From contig NZ_FVZL01000002.1 in assembly GCF_900168295.1 (NCBI RefSeq), positions 186,001-250,000 of the forward strand: a stretch of DNA of 64,000 nt, read 5' to 3'. Below the pieces are notes generated by a model. It was not told the origin of the DNA and made no database searches. It saw nothing but the letters and a program-made list of their open reading frames with translations. Positions 9,082 to 17,250 of this stretch are shown in pieces. How positions within the stretch are numbered: the first letter of the stretch is position 1; every line of letters starts with the position of its first letter. The stretch comes from Arthrobacter sp. P2b. Lineage in GTDB: Bacteria > Actinomycetota > Actinomycetes > Actinomycetales > Micrococcaceae. The position numbers and the translations under genes were made by a program.

Positions 9082-9876
9082 TCAATTCCACTTGAACCAA
9101 CGGATGGCAGCTGCCCCGGCAACCAGGGTCCAGAGCAGTAGTATGAGGGCGGCGCCGCCGTTCACGGCGCCGGCGAGGAATGCGTCGCGCAGGGCTTCGC
9201 CCAGTGCCCCTGAAGGCAGGAACCCCACCAGGCCCTGGGCTGCGGCCGGGAGCCTTTCTGCGGGGATCACGATTCCCCCCAATGCGCCCAGGAGGATCCA
9301 CAGCAGGTTGGTGATGGCCAGGGTGGCTTCCGGCCGGACCGTCCCCGCCACCAGCAGGCCGAGGGCCGTGAACGCGGCAGCGCCCAGTGCAAGGAGTGCC
9401 AGCCCGGGAACCCAACCGGCCACCGGCGGCTGCCAGCCCAGGGCAAAGGCGACGGCACTGACCACTGCCACCTGCAGGCACAACACAGCCAGAACCGAGA
9501 GAGCCTTGCCGGCGATCAGCCCGCCGCGGCCCAGGGGAGTAGTGGACAGGAACCGGAGCACCCCGTAGCGGCGGTCGAAGCCGGTGGCGATGCCCTGGCC
9601 GGTGAACGCCGTGGACATGGCGCACAGCGCCAGGATGCCCGGTACGGCCACGTCGATGCGGCTCGCGCCCATCCCGTCGAGGAACGGCGTCACGGTCAGG
9701 CCAACGAGCGCAAGTAGCGGCAGCACCACAGCCAGGATCAGCTGCTCACCGTTGCGCAGCATGGTCAGGGCTTCGTATTTGCCCTGAAGCAGCACGCGGC
9801 GGAGCAGGGTTGCGGCCTCTTGCCGGTCCGATGCCTCCGCGGCTCCGGTGGCGGCACCGGATTGGGTCGGCTTCAT
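9082..9876 (-). CDS. ABC-2 type transporter permease
   Basis: 264 residues with about six membrane spans and the typical ABC-2 layout (N-terminal cytosolic stretch, then paired spans). It is the membrane partner of the ATPase encoded just upstream; the genes overlap by 4 bases (9873-9876), so translation is probably coupled. It corresponds by position to M. tuberculosis Rv1457c. The substrate is unknown. The placement between ctaA and suf suggests a role in respiratory cofactor or antibiotic/lipid export, which is inference only. Confidence 0.85.
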   Translation of the reverse strand: MKPTQSGAATGAAEASDRQEAATLLRRVLLQGKYEALTMLRNGEQLILAVVLPLLALVGLTVTPFLDGMGASRIDVAVPGILALCAMSTAFTGQGIATGFDRRYGVLRFLSTTPLGRGGLIAGKALSVLAVLCLQVAVVSAVAFALGWQPPVAGWVPGLALLALGAAAFTALGLLVAGTVRPEATLAITNLLWILLGALGGIVIPAERLPAAAQGLVGFLPSGALGEALRDAFLAGAVNGGAALILLLWTLVAGAAAIRWFKWN

Positions 9877-10841
9877 CGGATGTCCTTTCCCGAGATGTCC
9901 AAAAAGACGTCTTCAAGGCTACGCGCCTGCAGGCTCATCGAGGCGGGCATGATGTTGTGGGCCTCCCACCAGGCCGCCAACGCGGCGAGGTGTGCGGGCG
10001 TCAAAGTGCCCGTGATGCAGTAGCTGCCGGCCCGGGCTTCGGTGACATCGATATGCGCCGGAAGTACGGCAGCAGGATCCAGCCCCGGCGGAGCCTCGAA
10101 CACCAGTGTCCGGACATGCTCCGCACCTGCCTCGACGGACGGGTCGCGCTGCAGCAGCTCCCGGACGGTTCCCTCGGCAACGTTGCGGCCGCCGTCGATG
10201 ATGTAGACATAGTCAGCCAGGCGCTGGGCGTCGTCCATCAGGTGCGTGGTGAGGATGATGCCCATCCCCGCGTCGCGCAGCTCGGAAATCAGGTCGAACA
10301 CCAGCTGCCGCGACTGGGGGTCCAGGCCCGCGCTGGGTTCATCCAGGAACAGAACTTCGGGCCTGCCGATCAGCGCGGCGGCGAGGGCCAGGCGCTGCTT
10401 CTGCCCGCCGGAGAGCCGGCGGACGGTGGTCCTGCCGAAGGTATCGATCCCCAGCCGCTCGATCAGCTCATCCACCGGCCAGGGCCGGGCATACAGTCCG
10501 GCAATGTGCCGGAGCAGCGGAATGGGACGGGCCGACGGCGGCAGCCCGCCGTCCTGGAGCATCACACCTACTCGGGAGCGCAGCCCTGCCCCTGCCGCGG
10601 CGGGATCGTGTCCCAGCAGCGAGATGCTGCCGCCGGTCCTTTTTTGCAGGCCCTGCGCACACTCGAGGGTGGTGGTTTTGCCTGCCCCGTTGGCCCCCAG
10701 CAGGGCCGTTACCTGTCCGCGTTCGGCAACGAGTGAAATGCCGCTGACCACCCGAAGCATTTTGCCGTCAAGGCTGGTAAGCGGGCCGACATCCTTAATG
10801 AGCCCGCTGATGGACAGAACGGGGGATTGGGGGGAACGCAC
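9873..10841 (-). CDS. ABC transporter ATP-binding protein (ABC-2 exporter)
   Basis: 322 residues. Walker A is GANGAGKTT, the Q-loop is in VGVMLQDG, the signature is LSGGQKQRL and Walker B is VLFLDEPSAGLDP, followed by the H-loop TTHLMDDA. The roughly 100-residue C-terminal extension is usual for drug/lipid-exporter ATPases. First gene of the minus-strand operon with its permease and ctaA, and divergent from sufR, so both directions share the 10842-10956 control region. Confidence 0.87.
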   Translation of the reverse strand: MRSPQSPVLSISGLIKDVGPLTSLDGKMLRVVSGISLVAERGQVTALLGANGAGKTTTLECAQGLQKRTGGSISLLGHDPAAAGAGLRSRVGVMLQDGGLPPSARPIPLLRHIAGLYARPWPVDELIERLGIDTFGRTTVRRLSGGQKQRLALAAALIGRPEVLFLDEPSAGLDPQSRQLVFDLISELRDAGMGIILTTHLMDDAQRLADYVYIIDGGRNVAEGTVRELLQRDPSVEAGAEHVRTLVFEAPPGLDPAAVLPAHIDVTEARAGSYCITGTLTPAHLAALAAWWEAHNIMPASMSLQARSLEDVFLDISGKDIR

Positions 10842-10956
10842 CCCAGTATTCTACGGGATGTAGTATTTTTCGCCGTCCGCCGCGCAGCCTGCTGAGGTCA
10901 GCCTGTCCTTACTGGAGTGGGGGAGTAAATTACGACATGATTGTGTTGTGTATTCC
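10842..10956. promoter_or_regulatory. Divergent control region between ABC-ctaA operon and suf operon
   Basis: This 115-bp spacer must hold both promoters. Two imperfect dyads are visible: AGTATTCTAC-GGGAT-GTAGTATTTT (10845-10869; six of seven inner pairs match) and TTACT-N10-AGTAA (10909-10928). Either could be the SufR operator, since the regulator gene starts immediately downstream. I do not see the ACACT-N5-TGTGA element described for mycobacterial SufR. Confidence 0.4.
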
Positions 10957-11790
10957 ATGAGCAATGCTACTGCTGTGCCTTTTGCCGGGCACGGAGCCTC
11001 CCAGGCTCCCGCAGACCGGGGCCCCGCGGCCTCCGGTCCGGTGGCCGATGCGGATGAGCGCACCCGGGACCGCGTCCTTGCGGCGGTCCTGGAGCACGGG
11101 CCTGTCAGTGCCGCCGAACTCGGCGACCTGCTCGGATTCACGCCGGCTGCCGTGCGCCGGCACCTGGACCATTTATCCCGCGCGGGCGTCATCGAAGTCA
11201 AGCGTGTTGCGCGTTCCGGCGCCGGGGCTGGCCGCCCTGCCCGCCGCTATGTCCTGAGTTCCGAGGGCCAGTCGAGCCTCGGCAACGATTATCTGGACAT
11301 CGCCGCCCTTGCACTCCAGCAGCTGCAGAAAGTTGCCGGACCCGACGCCGTCCGGGCATTCGCCGTCGAGCGTTTTGCTGACATGGAACGGCGGTACGCG
11401 CCGGAAATCGAAAAGGCCGGTCCGGACATCAGCGACCGGGCCAAAGCGTTGTCCGACGCGCTGACCCGCGATAACTTTGTTTCGTCCGCGGCGTCCATCG
11501 AGGCCAAGGCCCCGCTTCCGGCCGCGCTGTCCAGCGTCCAGCTCTGCCAGGGCCACTGCCCCATCCAACAGCTCGCCGCCCGGTTCCCCGTGTTCTGCGA
11601 CGTGGAGACCGAGGTCTTCTCGAGGCTCGTTGGCGTGGACGTCCGCCGGCTCTCCACGCTTGCCCGCGGCGGACATGTCTGCACCACCCATATTCCTACA
11701 GGCAGGCTGTCTGCCCAGGGGCCCACAAGGCCTTCGGCAGCCCCCGCCAGCCTGAATGAAGTAACCAACCATCAGCAAGAAAGGCCGTGA
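10957..11790 (+). CDS. sufR: SufR-type Fe-S-sensing transcriptional regulator
   Basis: 277 residues. A winged helix-turn-helix near 37-100 ([22 protein letters not shown]) is followed by a metal-binding C-terminal half. Cysteines at about 197, 201, 214 and 242 (LCQGHCP, FCDVE, GHVCTTH) match the cluster-binding set of SufR, which represses suf when it carries a [4Fe-4S] cluster. Start: ATG 10957, or GTG 10948 three codons earlier; neither has a clear ribosome-binding site. Its stop overlaps the sufB start by one base (TGATG), so it is the first gene of the suf operon and probably autoregulated. Confidence 0.85.
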   Translation: MSNATAVPFAGHGASQAPADRGPAASGPVADADERTRDRVLAAVLEHGPVSAAELGDLLGFTPAAVRRHLDHLSRAGVIEVKRVARSGAGAGRPARRYVLSSEGQSSLGNDYLDIAALALQQLQKVAGPDAVRAFAVERFADMERRYAPEIEKAGPDISDRAKALSDALTRDNFVSSAASIEAKAPLPAALSSVQLCQGHCPIQQLAARFPVFCDVETEVFSRLVGVDVRRLSTLARGGHVCTTHIPTGRLSAQGPTRPSAAPASLNEVTNHQQERP

Positions 11791-13253
11791 TGACGGACCA
11801 ACTATCAGAGAAAGCGGTAGCCGAAAACACTGTGATCTCAGAGATTCTGGAGAAGAATCCCGAGCTCCACGGCATCGGTAACTACGAGTACGGCTGGGCT
11901 GACAAGAACGACGTCGGTGCCAACGCCCGCCGCGGCATCAATGACGAAGTGGTCCGTGATATCTCGGACAAAAAGAGCGAACCCGAGTGGATGCTCGACC
12001 TTCGCCTCAAGGGCCTGAAGTACTTCGACCGCAAGCCCATGCCCACCTGGGGTGCAGACCTCTCCGGCATCGACTTCGACAACATCAAGTACTTCGTCCG
12101 GTCCACGGAGAAGCAGGCTGCCACCTGGGAAGACCTGCCCGAGGACATCCGGAACACGTACGAGAAGCTGGGCATCCCGGAAGCTGAGCGCAGCCGCCTG
12201 GTCTCCGGCGTGGCCGCACAGTACGAGTCCGAGGTTGTCTACCACCAGATCCGCGAGGACCTCGAGGCCCAGGGCGTCATCTTCCTGGACACCGATACCG
12301 CGCTGCGGGAGCACCCGGAGATCTTCCAGGAGTACTTCGGCACCGTCATTCCGGTGGGCGACAACAAGTTCGCTTCCCTGAACACGGCCGTCTGGTCCGG
12401 CGGTTCCTTCGTGTACGTCCCCAAGGGCGTCCACGTGGACATCCCGCTGCAGGCATACTTCCGCATCAACACGGAAAACATGGGCCAGTTCGAGCGGACC
12501 CTGATCATCGCCGATGAGGACTCCTACGTCCACTACATCGAGGGCTGCACCGCGCCGATCTACACCTCGGACTCGCTGCACTCCGCCGTGGTGGAAATCA
12601 TCGTGAAGAAGGGCGCCCGCGTCCGGTACACCACCATCCAGAACTGGTCGAACAACGTGTACAACCTGGTGACCAAGCGCGCCATCTGCGAAGAGGGCGC
12701 CACCATGGAATGGGTCGATGGCAACATCGGTTCCAAGGTCACCATGAAGTACCCGGCCGTCTACCTCGTGGGCGAGCACGCCAAGGGTGAGACTCTCTCC
12801 ATCGCGTTCGCAGGAGAGGGCCAGCACCAGGACACCGGCTCCAAGATGGTCCACATCGCGCCGAACACCAAGAGCTCCATCATCTCCAAGTCGGTGGCCC
12901 GCGGCGGCGGCCGTGCGGCATACCGCGGCCTGGTCCAGGTCCGCGAAGGCGCCAAGCACTCCGCCAACACCGTCCGCTGCGACGCCCTGCTCGTTGACAC
13001 GATCAGCCGGTCGGACACCTACCCCTACATCGACATCCGCGAGGACGACGTTGTGATGGGCCACGAAGCAACTGTTTCCCGGGTCAGCGAAGAACAGCTC
13101 TTCTACCTGATGTCCCGCGGCATGCGCGAAGACGAAGCCATGGCGATGATCGTCCGCGGCTTCATCGAGCCGATTGCCCGCGAGCTCCCCATGGAGTACG
13201 CACTTGAGCTGAACCGCCTGATTGAACTGCAGATGGAAGGGTCCGTCGGATAA
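11790..13253 (+). CDS. sufB: Fe-S cluster assembly scaffold SufB
   Basis: 487 residues, full length for SufB. It forms the SufBC2D scaffold on which new Fe-S clusters are built in the cytosol. Family hallmarks include the beta-helix core with IEGCTAP, the Gln-rich [14 protein letters not shown] segment and the C-terminal [21 protein letters not shown] shared with SufD. ATG 11790 has AGAAAGG upstream; an adjacent GTG at 11787 would add one residue. The sufD ATG lies 2 bases after the stop. Confidence 0.95.
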   Translation: MTDQLSEKAVAENTVISEILEKNPELHGIGNYEYGWADKNDVGANARRGINDEVVRDISDKKSEPEWMLDLRLKGLKYFDRKPMPTWGADLSGIDFDNIKYFVRSTEKQAATWEDLPEDIRNTYEKLGIPEAERSRLVSGVAAQYESEVVYHQIREDLEAQGVIFLDTDTALREHPEIFQEYFGTVIPVGDNKFASLNTAVWSGGSFVYVPKGVHVDIPLQAYFRINTENMGQFERTLIIADEDSYVHYIEGCTAPIYTSDSLHSAVVEIIVKKGARVRYTTIQNWSNNVYNLVTKRAICEEGATMEWVDGNIGSKVTMKYPAVYLVGEHAKGETLSIAFAGEGQHQDTGSKMVHIAPNTKSSIISKSVARGGGRAAYRGLVQVREGAKHSANTVRCDALLVDTISRSDTYPYIDIREDDVVMGHEATVSRVSEEQLFYLMSRGMREDEAMAMIVRGFIEPIARELPMEYALELNRLIELQMEGSVG

Positions 13254-13255
13254 CG

Positions 13256-14542
13256 ATGACTGAAATCACTACTGAAAAGGCCCGCATCGGCGCGCCCTCA
13301 GCCCAGCCGTTCATCGACGGCTTCACCGAAGAAGGCGAAAGCCTGTCGCCCATCAACGCGGCAGGCTCCAAGGCTCCGCTTGCCGGTGCCTCTGCCAAGA
13401 GCCACTCGCACGGCGGCGGCGAAGGCGTTCCGGACAGCTCACGGGCCGGCCGCCTGACGTCCTACAAGCTGGCCGACTTCAAACCGCTCACCGGCCTGGA
13501 GGAAGACTGGCGCTTCACCCCGCTGAAGCGCCTGCGCGGCCTGCACACCGAGGTCCTGTCCGGCGCTGCGCCCACCGTGATCGTCAAGGGCCCGGAAGAC
13601 GTCACCGTAGAGGGCGTCGGCCGCGACGACCAGCGTATCGGTACTGCCGGCATTCCTGAGGACCGCGTGTCCGCCAACGCCTGGGAGAACTTCGCCCAGG
13701 CAACGGTGGTCACCATTCCGTCGGAGTTCGAGGCGCTGACCGAAATCACCATCGACATCGAAGGCACGTCCCTTGAGGCTGCCGCCCAGCACCTGGTGAT
13801 CGTTGCCAAGAAGTTCTCCAAGGCTGTTGTGGTCCTGAACCACCGCGGCTCCGCCGTGGTCTCGGAAAACGTTGAGATCATCGTGGAAGACGGTGCCAGC
13901 CTCACGGTTGTCTCGCTCCAGGAATGGAACGACGACGCCGTCCACGCCTCCTCCCAGCAGGCTAAGATCGGCCGCGACGCCAAGCTCAAGCACGTCATGG
14001 TAAGCCTCGGCGGCGACCTTGTCCGCGTCACGCCGTCGGCCCGTTTCACCGCCCCCGGCGGCGAGGCTGAACTGTTCGGCCTGTACTTCGCCGACGCCGG
14101 CCAGCACCTTGAGCAGCGCCTGTTCGTGGACCACGCCGTGCCCAACTGCAAGTCCAACGTCCTGTACAAGGGCGCGCTGCAGGGCCGCAACGCCCACGCC
14201 GTCTGGGTTGGCGACGTCCTCATCCGCAAGGAAGCCGAAGGCACCGACACGTACGAGGCCAACCGCAACCTGCTGCTGACCGACGGCGCCCGCGCCGACT
14301 CCGTGCCCAACCTCGAGATCGAGACCGGGCTGATCGAGGGTGCAGGCCACGCCAGCGCCACCGGCCGGATGGACGACGAGCACCTCTTCTACCTGATGGC
14401 GCGCGGCATCCCCGAGTCCGTGGCCCGCCGCCTGGTGGTGCGTGGCTTCCTGAACGAGATCATCCAGCAGATCAAGGTCCCCTCCATCGAGGAGCGGCTG
14501 ACCGAAGCTGTTGAGCACGAACTCGCACTGACGGACAACTAG
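13256..14542 (+). CDS. sufD: Fe-S cluster assembly protein SufD
   Basis: 428 residues, a SufB paralogue and partner in the SufBC2D complex. After a variable N-terminus of about 60 residues (with an SHSHGGG stretch), the beta-helix core is recognisable. The C-terminal ASATGRMDDEHLFYLMARGI motif parallels SufB. It starts at ATG 13256, 2 bases after sufB, so it is very likely translationally coupled. Confidence 0.94.
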   Translation: MTEITTEKARIGAPSAQPFIDGFTEEGESLSPINAAGSKAPLAGASAKSHSHGGGEGVPDSSRAGRLTSYKLADFKPLTGLEEDWRFTPLKRLRGLHTEVLSGAAPTVIVKGPEDVTVEGVGRDDQRIGTAGIPEDRVSANAWENFAQATVVTIPSEFEALTEITIDIEGTSLEAAAQHLVIVAKKFSKAVVVLNHRGSAVVSENVEIIVEDGASLTVVSLQEWNDDAVHASSQQAKIGRDAKLKHVMVSLGGDLVRVTPSARFTAPGGEAELFGLYFADAGQHLEQRLFVDHAVPNCKSNVLYKGALQGRNAHAVWVGDVLIRKEAEGTDTYEANRNLLLTDGARADSVPNLEIETGLIEGAGHASATGRMDDEHLFYLMARGIPESVARRLVVRGFLNEIIQQIKVPSIEERLTEAVEHELALTDN

Positions 14543-14566
14543 AAGGTACGGAGCACGGGTTTACAG

Positions 14567-14926
14567 ATGACTGACCAGCCAAAGGGCGAGCTTGTCTGCA
14601 AGGTGGATGACATCCAGTTGAAGCAGGCGCTGCGGATCCTGATCGACGACTACCCTGTGGCGATCGTCAAGGACTCCATGGGGGAGATCCATGCGATCGG
14701 CGACACCTGCTCACACGCGGACATTTCCCTGTCCGAGGGTGACGTGGAGGGCTGCGCCATCGAATGCTGGGGCCACGGCTCACAGTTCGACCTGCGCAGC
14801 GGCGAGCCGCTGCAGTTGCCCGCCTACGATCCCGTCCCGGTGTTCGCCGTCGAGATCAGCGGGGACGAGGTCTACGTGGACTTCACCAATGTCCTCAACG
14901 GCGCCGAAGCTCCGAACTTCAGCTAG
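14567..14926 (+). CDS. Rieske [2Fe-2S] ferredoxin (non-heme iron oxygenase ferredoxin-type)
   Basis: 119 residues with the Rieske cluster motif C48-x-H50 and C67-x2-H70 (TCSHADISL and CWGHGSQFD). It is a soluble electron carrier. Its position inside the suf operon, between sufD and sufC with short spacers, suggests it supplies electrons for or reports on cluster assembly; this role is inferred. The order sufB-sufD-Rieske-sufC is, to my knowledge, common in Micrococcaceae and other actinobacteria. Confidence 0.92.
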   Translation: MTDQPKGELVCKVDDIQLKQALRILIDDYPVAIVKDSMGEIHAIGDTCSHADISLSEGDVEGCAIECWGHGSQFDLRSGEPLQLPAYDPVPVFAVEISGDEVYVDFTNVLNGAEAPNFS

Positions 14927-15005
14927 CACCACAGATTTACGAACCAACTTCCAGACAGAGACCGCACCGCCGCCGCCAGGCACGGTGCAGAGGAGAACAA
15001 GACAC

Positions 15006-15794
15006 ATGTCTACTCTTGAGATCAAGGACCTGCACGTCAGCATTGACACGGAGCAGGGCACCAAGGAAATCCTGAAGGGCGTCAGCCTGACCATCCGGAC
15101 CGGCGAAACCCACGCCATCATGGGCCCCAACGGCTCCGGCAAGTCCACGCTGGCCTCCACCATCGCCGGCCACCCGCGGTACAACGTCACCAGCGGCTCC
15201 ATCACCCTGGACGGCGAAGACGTCCTGGAGATGAGCGTGGACGAGCGCGCCCGCGCCGGCGTCTTCCTGGCCATGCAGTACCCCGTAGAGGTCCCCGGCG
15301 TCAGCATGACCAACTTCCTGCGCACCGCCAAGACCGCCATCGACGGCGAAGCACCCAAGCTGCGCACCTGGACCAAGGACGTCAAGGCTGCCATGGAGCA
15401 GCTGCGCATCGACGCCGACTTCGCCCAGCGCAACGTCAACGAAGGCTTCTCCGGCGGCGAGAAGAAGCGCGTGGAGATCCTCCAGCTGGAGCTCTTCAAG
15501 CCCAAGTTCGCCGTCCTGGACGAGACCGACTCCGGCCTGGACGTCGACGCGCTGAAGGTCGTCTCCGAGGGCGTCAACCGCGCCCACGCGGAAGGCAAGA
15601 TGGGCACGCTGCTCATCACGCACTACACCCGCATCCTGCGCTACATCAAGCCTGACTTCGTCCACGTGTTCGTGGACGGCCAGGTTGTCGAAGAGGGCGG
15701 CCCGGAACTGGCCGACCGCCTCGAAGAAGAAGGCTACGACCGCTACGCCAAGGGCGCCGGCACTGCTGCCGCACCCGTCGCGGTACAGGCCTAG
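15006..15794 (+). CDS. sufC: Fe-S cluster assembly ATPase SufC
   Basis: 262 residues. ABC-type ATPase without membrane partner: Walker A GPNGSGKST, SufC-specific Q-loop region FLAMQYPVEVPGVS, signature FSGGEKKR and Walker B FAVLDETDSGLDVD, where Glu-Thr-Asp-Ser replaces the usual transporter motif, as in all SufC. It drives the SufBC2D scaffold. ATG 15006 is preceded by AGGAG at 14992-14996. A short Ala-rich tail follows the family core. Confidence 0.95.
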   Translation: MSTLEIKDLHVSIDTEQGTKEILKGVSLTIRTGETHAIMGPNGSGKSTLASTIAGHPRYNVTSGSITLDGEDVLEMSVDERARAGVFLAMQYPVEVPGVSMTNFLRTAKTAIDGEAPKLRTWTKDVKAAMEQLRIDADFAQRNVNEGFSGGEKKRVEILQLELFKPKFAVLDETDSGLDVDALKVVSEGVNRAHAEGKMGTLLITHYTRILRYIKPDFVHVFVDGQVVEEGGPELADRLEEEGYDRYAKGAGTAAAPVAVQA

Positions 15795-15806
15795 TCAGGA
15801 CCTGCC

Positions 15807-16139
15807 ATGACCGAAATCAACGCAGCCCGCACGAGCCTTGAGGACGTCGAAGAGGCCCTCAAGGACGTCATCGATCCTGAGCTCGGCGTCAACGTGGTGG
15901 ACCTCGGCCTGCTGTACGGCCTGAAGTACTCCGACGACGACGGTGCGCTGCTGATCGACATGACGCTGACCACCGCCGCATGCCCGCTCACCGACGTGCT
16001 CGAGGAGCAGGTTGGCAAGGCGCTGGACGGCGTCGTGGACGACTGGCGCCTGAACTGGGTGTGGATGCCGCCATGGGGTCCCGAGCGGATCACCGACGAC
16101 GGCAAGGACCAGATGCGGGCCCTCGGCTTCAACATCTGA
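15807..16139 (+). CDS. sufT: Metal-sulfur cluster assembly factor (SufT/MIP18 family)
   Basis: 110 residues of the DUF59/MIP18 fold: VIDPELGVNVVDLGL at the N-terminus and TTAACPLTDVLEEQV with the conserved cysteine. It acts in maturation or transfer of Fe-S clusters. It is the last gene of the suf operon, 12 bases after sufC, and is followed by a perfect 23-bp terminator stem. The sufS and sufU genes usually found between sufC and sufT in mycobacteria are absent here. Confidence 0.9.
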   Translation: MTEINAARTSLEDVEEALKDVIDPELGVNVVDLGLLYGLKYSDDDGALLIDMTLTTAACPLTDVLEEQVGKALDGVVDDWRLNWVWMPPWGPERITDDGKDQMRALGFNI

Positions 16140-16152
16140 CATCCCCCTGCTT

Positions 16153-16201
16153 ACGACGACGGCCGGTTACCTTCGCTGCGAAGGTAACCGGCCGTCGTCG
16201 T
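16153..16201. terminator. Terminator of the suf operon (bidirectional)
   Basis: A perfect 23-bp inverted repeat: the arm 16153-16175 (starting ACGACGACGG) pairs with 16179-16201 across a 3-base CTG loop. No T-tract. It lies between convergent sufT and the zinc metallopeptidase gene. Confidence 0.9.
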
Positions 16202-16220
16202 CCCTCATTTCCCACCATCC

Positions 16221-16272
16221 GTTGCTCCGTATCTGTCGTTTTCACCGCTCTAAACGACACCTGCGGAGCAAC
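16221..16272. repeat. Nested palindrome beside the suf terminator
   Basis: Outer arms GTTGCTCCG (16221-16229) and CGGAGCAAC (16264-16272) enclose inner arms TGTCGTTT (16234-16241) and AAACGACA (16252-16259). The arms are perfect and the spacers nearly symmetric. It may be a second terminator for the minus-strand gene's convergent partner, or a REP/BIME-like dispersed element. Confidence 0.55.
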
Positions 16273-16309
16273 CGATGGGGCTAAACGGAGGGGAGCATGC
16301 TCGATGGGG

Positions 16310-17191
16310 TTACAGCGAGGGGGCGGAGAACGTGTCGCACTGGTTGATGTCTCCGGTCTCGTAGCCCTTGTAGAACCACCGCTGGCGTTGCTCGCTGGAA
16401 CCGTGGGTCCACGCCTCGGGAGTGACGCGCCCGGTGGCTGCCTCCTGGATGCGGTCATCGCCCACCGCTGACGCGGCGGACAGTGCGTCGTTCAGGTCCT
16501 GCTGCGTGAGGGCCTCCAGGAACGGCTGGCCGTCAGGACCCGGCTGGGTTGACGCGTGCTTGGCCCAGAGACCCGCATAGCAGTCCGCCTGCAGTTCCAC
16601 GCGCACGGCGCCGGACTCAGGGCCCTGCGGATCCTGCTGGGCGCGGTCCAGGTATCCCAGGACGTTCTGGATGTGGTGGCCGAACTCATGGGCCACTACA
16701 TACTCCTGGGCCAGCGGGCCGCCGGAAGAACCGAAGCGGTTGACAAGTTCCGTGAAGAACCCGGGATCGAAGTAGGCGGTGGTGTCCGTGGGGCAGTAGA
16801 AGGGGCCCACAGCGCTGGATGCCGTGCCGCACCCCGTGCTCACGGCCTCCTCAAAGATCACCGTCTCCGGCTGGGGGTACTGGACGTTGTACTGCTCCAG
16901 GTAGGCAGGCCAGAAGGCGTTCAGGCTGTTCACGGTGCCGGTGATCCGGCAGTCCACGCGGGCGTCGGCGTCGGCGCCAGTCTCGCACGCAGGCGCGGTG
17001 CCCTGCGCCTGGGGAGCCGGGGCCGCACCACCCGCCAGGCCCTCGAGGAGCTGCGGATTTACGCCGAAGAGCGCAGCGATCAGCAGCAGGAGTCCGCCAC
17101 CGATGCCACCTCCCACCTTGGCGCCGCGGCCCATGCCGCGCCGGTCCTGGACCTGTGAAGGATCCAACTGCACATTGTCGTTGAAACTCAT
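16310..17191 (-). CDS. Membrane-anchored neutral zinc metallopeptidase (YpfJ-like)
   Basis: 293 residues. A single membrane span at about 27-42 (Gly-rich, then LLLLIAALFG) anchors an extracytoplasmic domain. The gluzincin-like motif HEFGHH (168-173) and the downstream ELQADCYAGLW (E199) match the putative neutral zinc metallopeptidase family (COG2321). A cysteine pair set (C69, C81, C121, C133) suggests disulfides outside the cell. The natural substrate is unknown. Monocistronic, convergent with the suf operon. Confidence 0.88.
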   Translation of the reverse strand: MSFNDNVQLDPSQVQDRRGMGRGAKVGGGIGGGLLLLIAALFGVNPQLLEGLAGGAAPAPQAQGTAPACETGADADARVDCRITGTVNSLNAFWPAYLEQYNVQYPQPETVIFEEAVSTGCGTASSAVGPFYCPTDTTAYFDPGFFTELVNRFGSSGGPLAQEYVVAHEFGHHIQNVLGYLDRAQQDPQGPESGAVRVELQADCYAGLWAKHASTQPGPDGQPFLEALTQQDLNDALSAASAVGDDRIQEAATGRVTPEAWTHGSSEQRQRWFYKGYETGDINQCDTFSAPSL

Positions 17192-17250
17192 AAAGTCACA
17201 TTACCCTCGGGCCCGGAACTCAATCCGTCCCGGCCGGTAAAGTTGATCCG

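Noticed and set aside
11838..14518. Long minus-strand open frames opposite sufB and sufD
   Set aside because: Antisense shadows; the Asp/Val/Gly-rich composition comes from the complement of GC-biased codons.
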